Source: an uncultured Collinsella sp.
GTDB taxonomy: Bacteria; Actinomycetota; Coriobacteriia; Coriobacteriales; Coriobacteriaceae
Direction of reading: 5' to 3'
Assembly (NCBI GenBank): GCA_958428675.1
Contig: CAUAGV010000050.1
Location: 1 to 10,025 of the forward strand
Length of the DNA stretch: 10,025 nucleotides
A program made the translations under genes and the position numbers. This document shows, piece after piece, positions 8,307 through 10,025 of this stretch. Position 1 is the stretch's first letter. Every line of letters begins with the position of its first letter. The notes beneath the pieces are model-generated. The model was given only the letters and a program-made list of their open reading frames with translations, was not told where the DNA came from and did not search any database.

Positions 8307-8367
8307 GTATACGTGGGCAGTGTGGCTATCATGGTACTTTACCGATATCCACACTGCCCACGTATAC
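8307..8367. repeat. perfect 19-bp inverted repeat ahead of the kinase gene
   Basis: GTATACGTGGGCAGTGTGG (8307-8325) is repeated exactly in inverted orientation at 8349-8367, around a 23-nt spacer. It ends 32 nt before the kinase start codon. There is no T-run after it, so it is a poor intrinsic terminator. It may be a double operator, an RNA hairpin controlling read-through from the FHA gene, or a small mobile repeat. A weak TATCAT lies in the spacer (8327-8332). Confidence 0.85.
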
Positions 8368-8399
8368 GCGCAGCAACCCATGCTAGACAAAGGAACGCC

Positions 8400-10025
8400 A
8401 TGGATACTACCGATAGCGCCTATGGCGACAAACTCATCCGTCTTGACACGTTCGACACCGCCGTGGCGGTCGACCCCAGCGCCGAGGACGACGCCAAGCG
8501 TCGGTTTATGACGCTTATTCTCCAGACGGCCCACCGCAACAACGGCAACATCGGGCACGTGCTGCGCGCGACCAACACGAGCGGCGAGGTCTTTGCCGTC
8601 AAGCTACTCAAGGACAACGCCATCCTTTCCGGCCAAGCCCCCGACCGCTCCGCCGAGCAATCGGCCGCTCACCTGGCCAACACCGCCGCGCTGTTCGAGG
8701 AGTACCGTCATCTGTGTACCGTCTCGCACCTGCGCGGATTTCCGCGCGTCTATGGCTACGGATCGTGCGAGGATGACCCACTCATCCTCATGGAGTGGGT
8801 CGAGGGCACCTCGCTCAAGCAGGCGCTGCCCTTGCTTCCGCACGACGCCTCGGGCGGGCTGACCACCCAGATGGTCGCCGCCGTCGGAAACGCCGTGCTT
8901 CGCGCGCTCTTGATGACCCAAGGCCTCGTGAATCCGGTCATCCATCGCGACCTGTCGCCTGCCAATATCATGTTCCGCACCACCAGCCGAACGCTCAAGC
9001 AGCAGATTGCCGATTGCTCCTTTGACCCCTGCCTCATCGACATGGGCTCCGCGACCATGGCACTCGGCGACGACACAATCACCCGACGTGCCGACATTTG
9101 GCGTTTTGCCACACCCGCATATGCCGCGCCCGAAATGCTCACGCAGGATATCGAAGGCATCGCGGCCCTTCGCCGCTCGCCCGTGATCGACGTCTATGCG
9201 CTTTCGAGCATTCTGTACCAGCTCTACAGCGGTCGCAAGCCGTTCGATGTCGAGTCGACGGGTGCCGCGGCGACCGGCTCGTTCTACCTCATAAAGACCA
9301 AGACCAAACCGGCGCCGCTCGAGCCGCGCTGCGAGGGCGACAAAGCGCTTGTCCAGATCATCATGAAAGGCATTTCGGTCGAACAGGGCGATCGCCCTAC
9401 CGAGCAGCAGATGCTCGAGGTGCTCTCGACATACCTCCCCGCTGCAGAATCTGAGGACCGCGAGGGTGCAGGAGACGAGGCCGCAATTGATATCGATTCT
9501 GGCACGCACCTTAAGGTCGACGTCGCCGGCGAGCGCGCGCGAGAGATCTTGGAGCAGGCCCGGCACGACGCCATGACCCGCCGTCGCTTTATTATCGGCG
9601 GCGTCGTTGCGGTCGTTGCGGGGCTCGGCGTCGTTGGCGCGGCAACCCATGGCTTTGGCATCCCCGACTACCTGGACGGCATCCGCGGTTCGCTTGACGA
9701 CTACACTTGGGACCAGCTGCAGGAGATTTCGCTCAAGATTAAGGCCGCCGAGACCCGTAGCGAGGCACGCGAGATTGCCAAGCGCTACCACCTGCTCGAC
9801 GCTGATGGGCATATCCCCTATCCGTGCACCAAGCGTGTCACGCTCACCAACGGACTGCAGGTTGGCGCGCAGCTTGTGGGCATCCGCCACGATGAGCTTC
9901 TGGACGGGACGGGCAAGGCCGGGCTGACGTTTATGTTCGACGCGGGTATTGTCGAGCGCAACGCTGCGGCTGAACCGTCGAGCGCCGGCTGGGCAGATTG
10001 CGAGCTGCGGGGATGGCTCAACGGC
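8400..10025 (+). CDS. membrane-anchored Ser/Thr-type protein kinase with DUF6273-like outer region (3' end cut off)
   Basis: Protein kinase with 542 visible codons, open at the right edge. The catalytic domain spans about 45-345: FAVKLLKD with the ATP-binding K68, HRDLSPANIM (182-191) with catalytic D184 and metal-binding N189, IDMGSA (213-218) in place of DFG, TPAYAAPEM (238-246), and IDVYALSSILYQLYSGRKPF (263-282). The glycine loop is reduced (NNGNIGHVLRA), and the lysine normally found in HRDLKPEN is serine. An acidic linker follows, then MTRRR and one membrane segment (about 397-415). The basic residues before it put the kinase inside and the rest outside. The outer part ends with GWADCELRGWLNG (530-542), which I recognise as DUF6273-like; its function is unknown. 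ATG 8400 has AAAGGAA about 5 nt upstream. Together with the FHA gene it suggests a phosphorylation-based signalling pair. Activity is likely, since K, HRD, N and metal-binding D are all present. Confidence 0.9.
   Translation, partial: MDTTDSAYGDKLIRLDTFDTAVAVDPSAEDDAKRRFMTLILQTAHRNNGNIGHVLRATNTSGEVFAVKLLKDNAILSGQAPDRSAEQSAAHLANTAALFEEYRHLCTVSHLRGFPRVYGYGSCEDDPLILMEWVEGTSLKQALPLLPHDASGGLTTQMVAAVGNAVLRALLMTQGLVNPVIHRDLSPANIMFRTTSRTLKQQIADCSFDPCLIDMGSATMALGDDTITRRADIWRFATPAYAAPEMLTQDIEGIAALRRSPVIDVYALSSILYQLYSGRKPFDVESTGAAATGSFYLIKTKTKPAPLEPRCEGDKALVQIIMKGISVEQGDRPTEQQMLEVLSTYLPAAESEDREGAGDEAAIDIDSGTHLKVDVAGERAREILEQARHDAMTRRRFIIGGVVAVVAGLGVVGAATHGFGIPDYLDGIRGSLDDYTWDQLQEISLKIKAAETRSEAREIAKRYHLLDADGHIPYPCTKRVTLTNGLQVGAQLVGIRHDELLDGTGKAGLTFMFDAGIVERNAAAEPSSAGWADCELRGWLNG

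Noticed and set aside
8604..9890. 428-residue open frame on the minus strand, opposite the kinase
   Set aside because: Composition is that of an antisense shadow (rich in R, G, A, D) without domains; the plus strand has clear kinase motifs and a membrane segment.

Overview
The window looks like a GC-rich, gut-type actinobacterium, most likely Coriobacteriia (Collinsella or a relative). This is inferred from the combination of a sugar PTS operon, an EFR1-type flavodoxin/ferredoxin protein, a DEAD-box helicase with a long Arg/Gly tail, FHA/Ser-Thr kinase signalling, and strongly G/C-biased third codon positions. No rRNA or tRNA gene, CRISPR array, transposase or integrase was found, and genus-level assignment cannot be proven from the sequence alone.

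Layout. (1) Positions 1-2840, minus strand: a sugar phosphotransferase operon read right to left. It holds an EIIA(Glc)-type phosphocarrier (2697-2185), a BglG/LicT-family antiterminator (2166-1312) and a glucose/maltose-family EIIC permease (1212 to beyond the left edge). Ahead of EIIA lies a leader with an antiterminator-like hairpin that overlaps a terminator-like stem, as expected if the antiterminator controls its own operon. (2) Positions 2914-3914, minus strand: a single EFR1-type gene (flavodoxin-like N-terminus plus two [4Fe-4S] sites), with related repeat sequence (CCCCA..GCACCA) on both sides. (3) Positions 3915-4351: a stretch without a convincing gene that carries an inverted pair of a two-part motif. 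(4) Positions 4352-6685, minus strand: a DEAD-box RNA helicase with a roughly 290-residue basic RGG-rich tail and a clear intrinsic terminator. (5) Positions 6686-7265: a divergent intergenic region with an evenly spaced array of four 17-nt sites in alternating orientation. (6) Positions 7266-10025, plus strand: an FHA-domain protein, a hairpin-rich gap, and a membrane-anchored Ser/Thr-type kinase running off the right edge.

How the parts fit. EIIA, antiterminator and EIIC form a self-contained uptake and sensing unit: EIIA passes phosphate on, EIIC moves the sugar, and the PRD domains of the antiterminator sense PTS phosphorylation to permit read-through. The FHA protein and the kinase are a probable signalling pair, because FHA domains bind phosphothreonine. 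The kinase has a cytoplasmic catalytic domain, one membrane segment and an extracytoplasmic DUF6273-like region, so it may sense something at the cell surface. The most unusual non-coding signals are the four-site array at 6948-7087 and the perfect 19-bp inverted repeat at 8307-8367, which flank the FHA gene.
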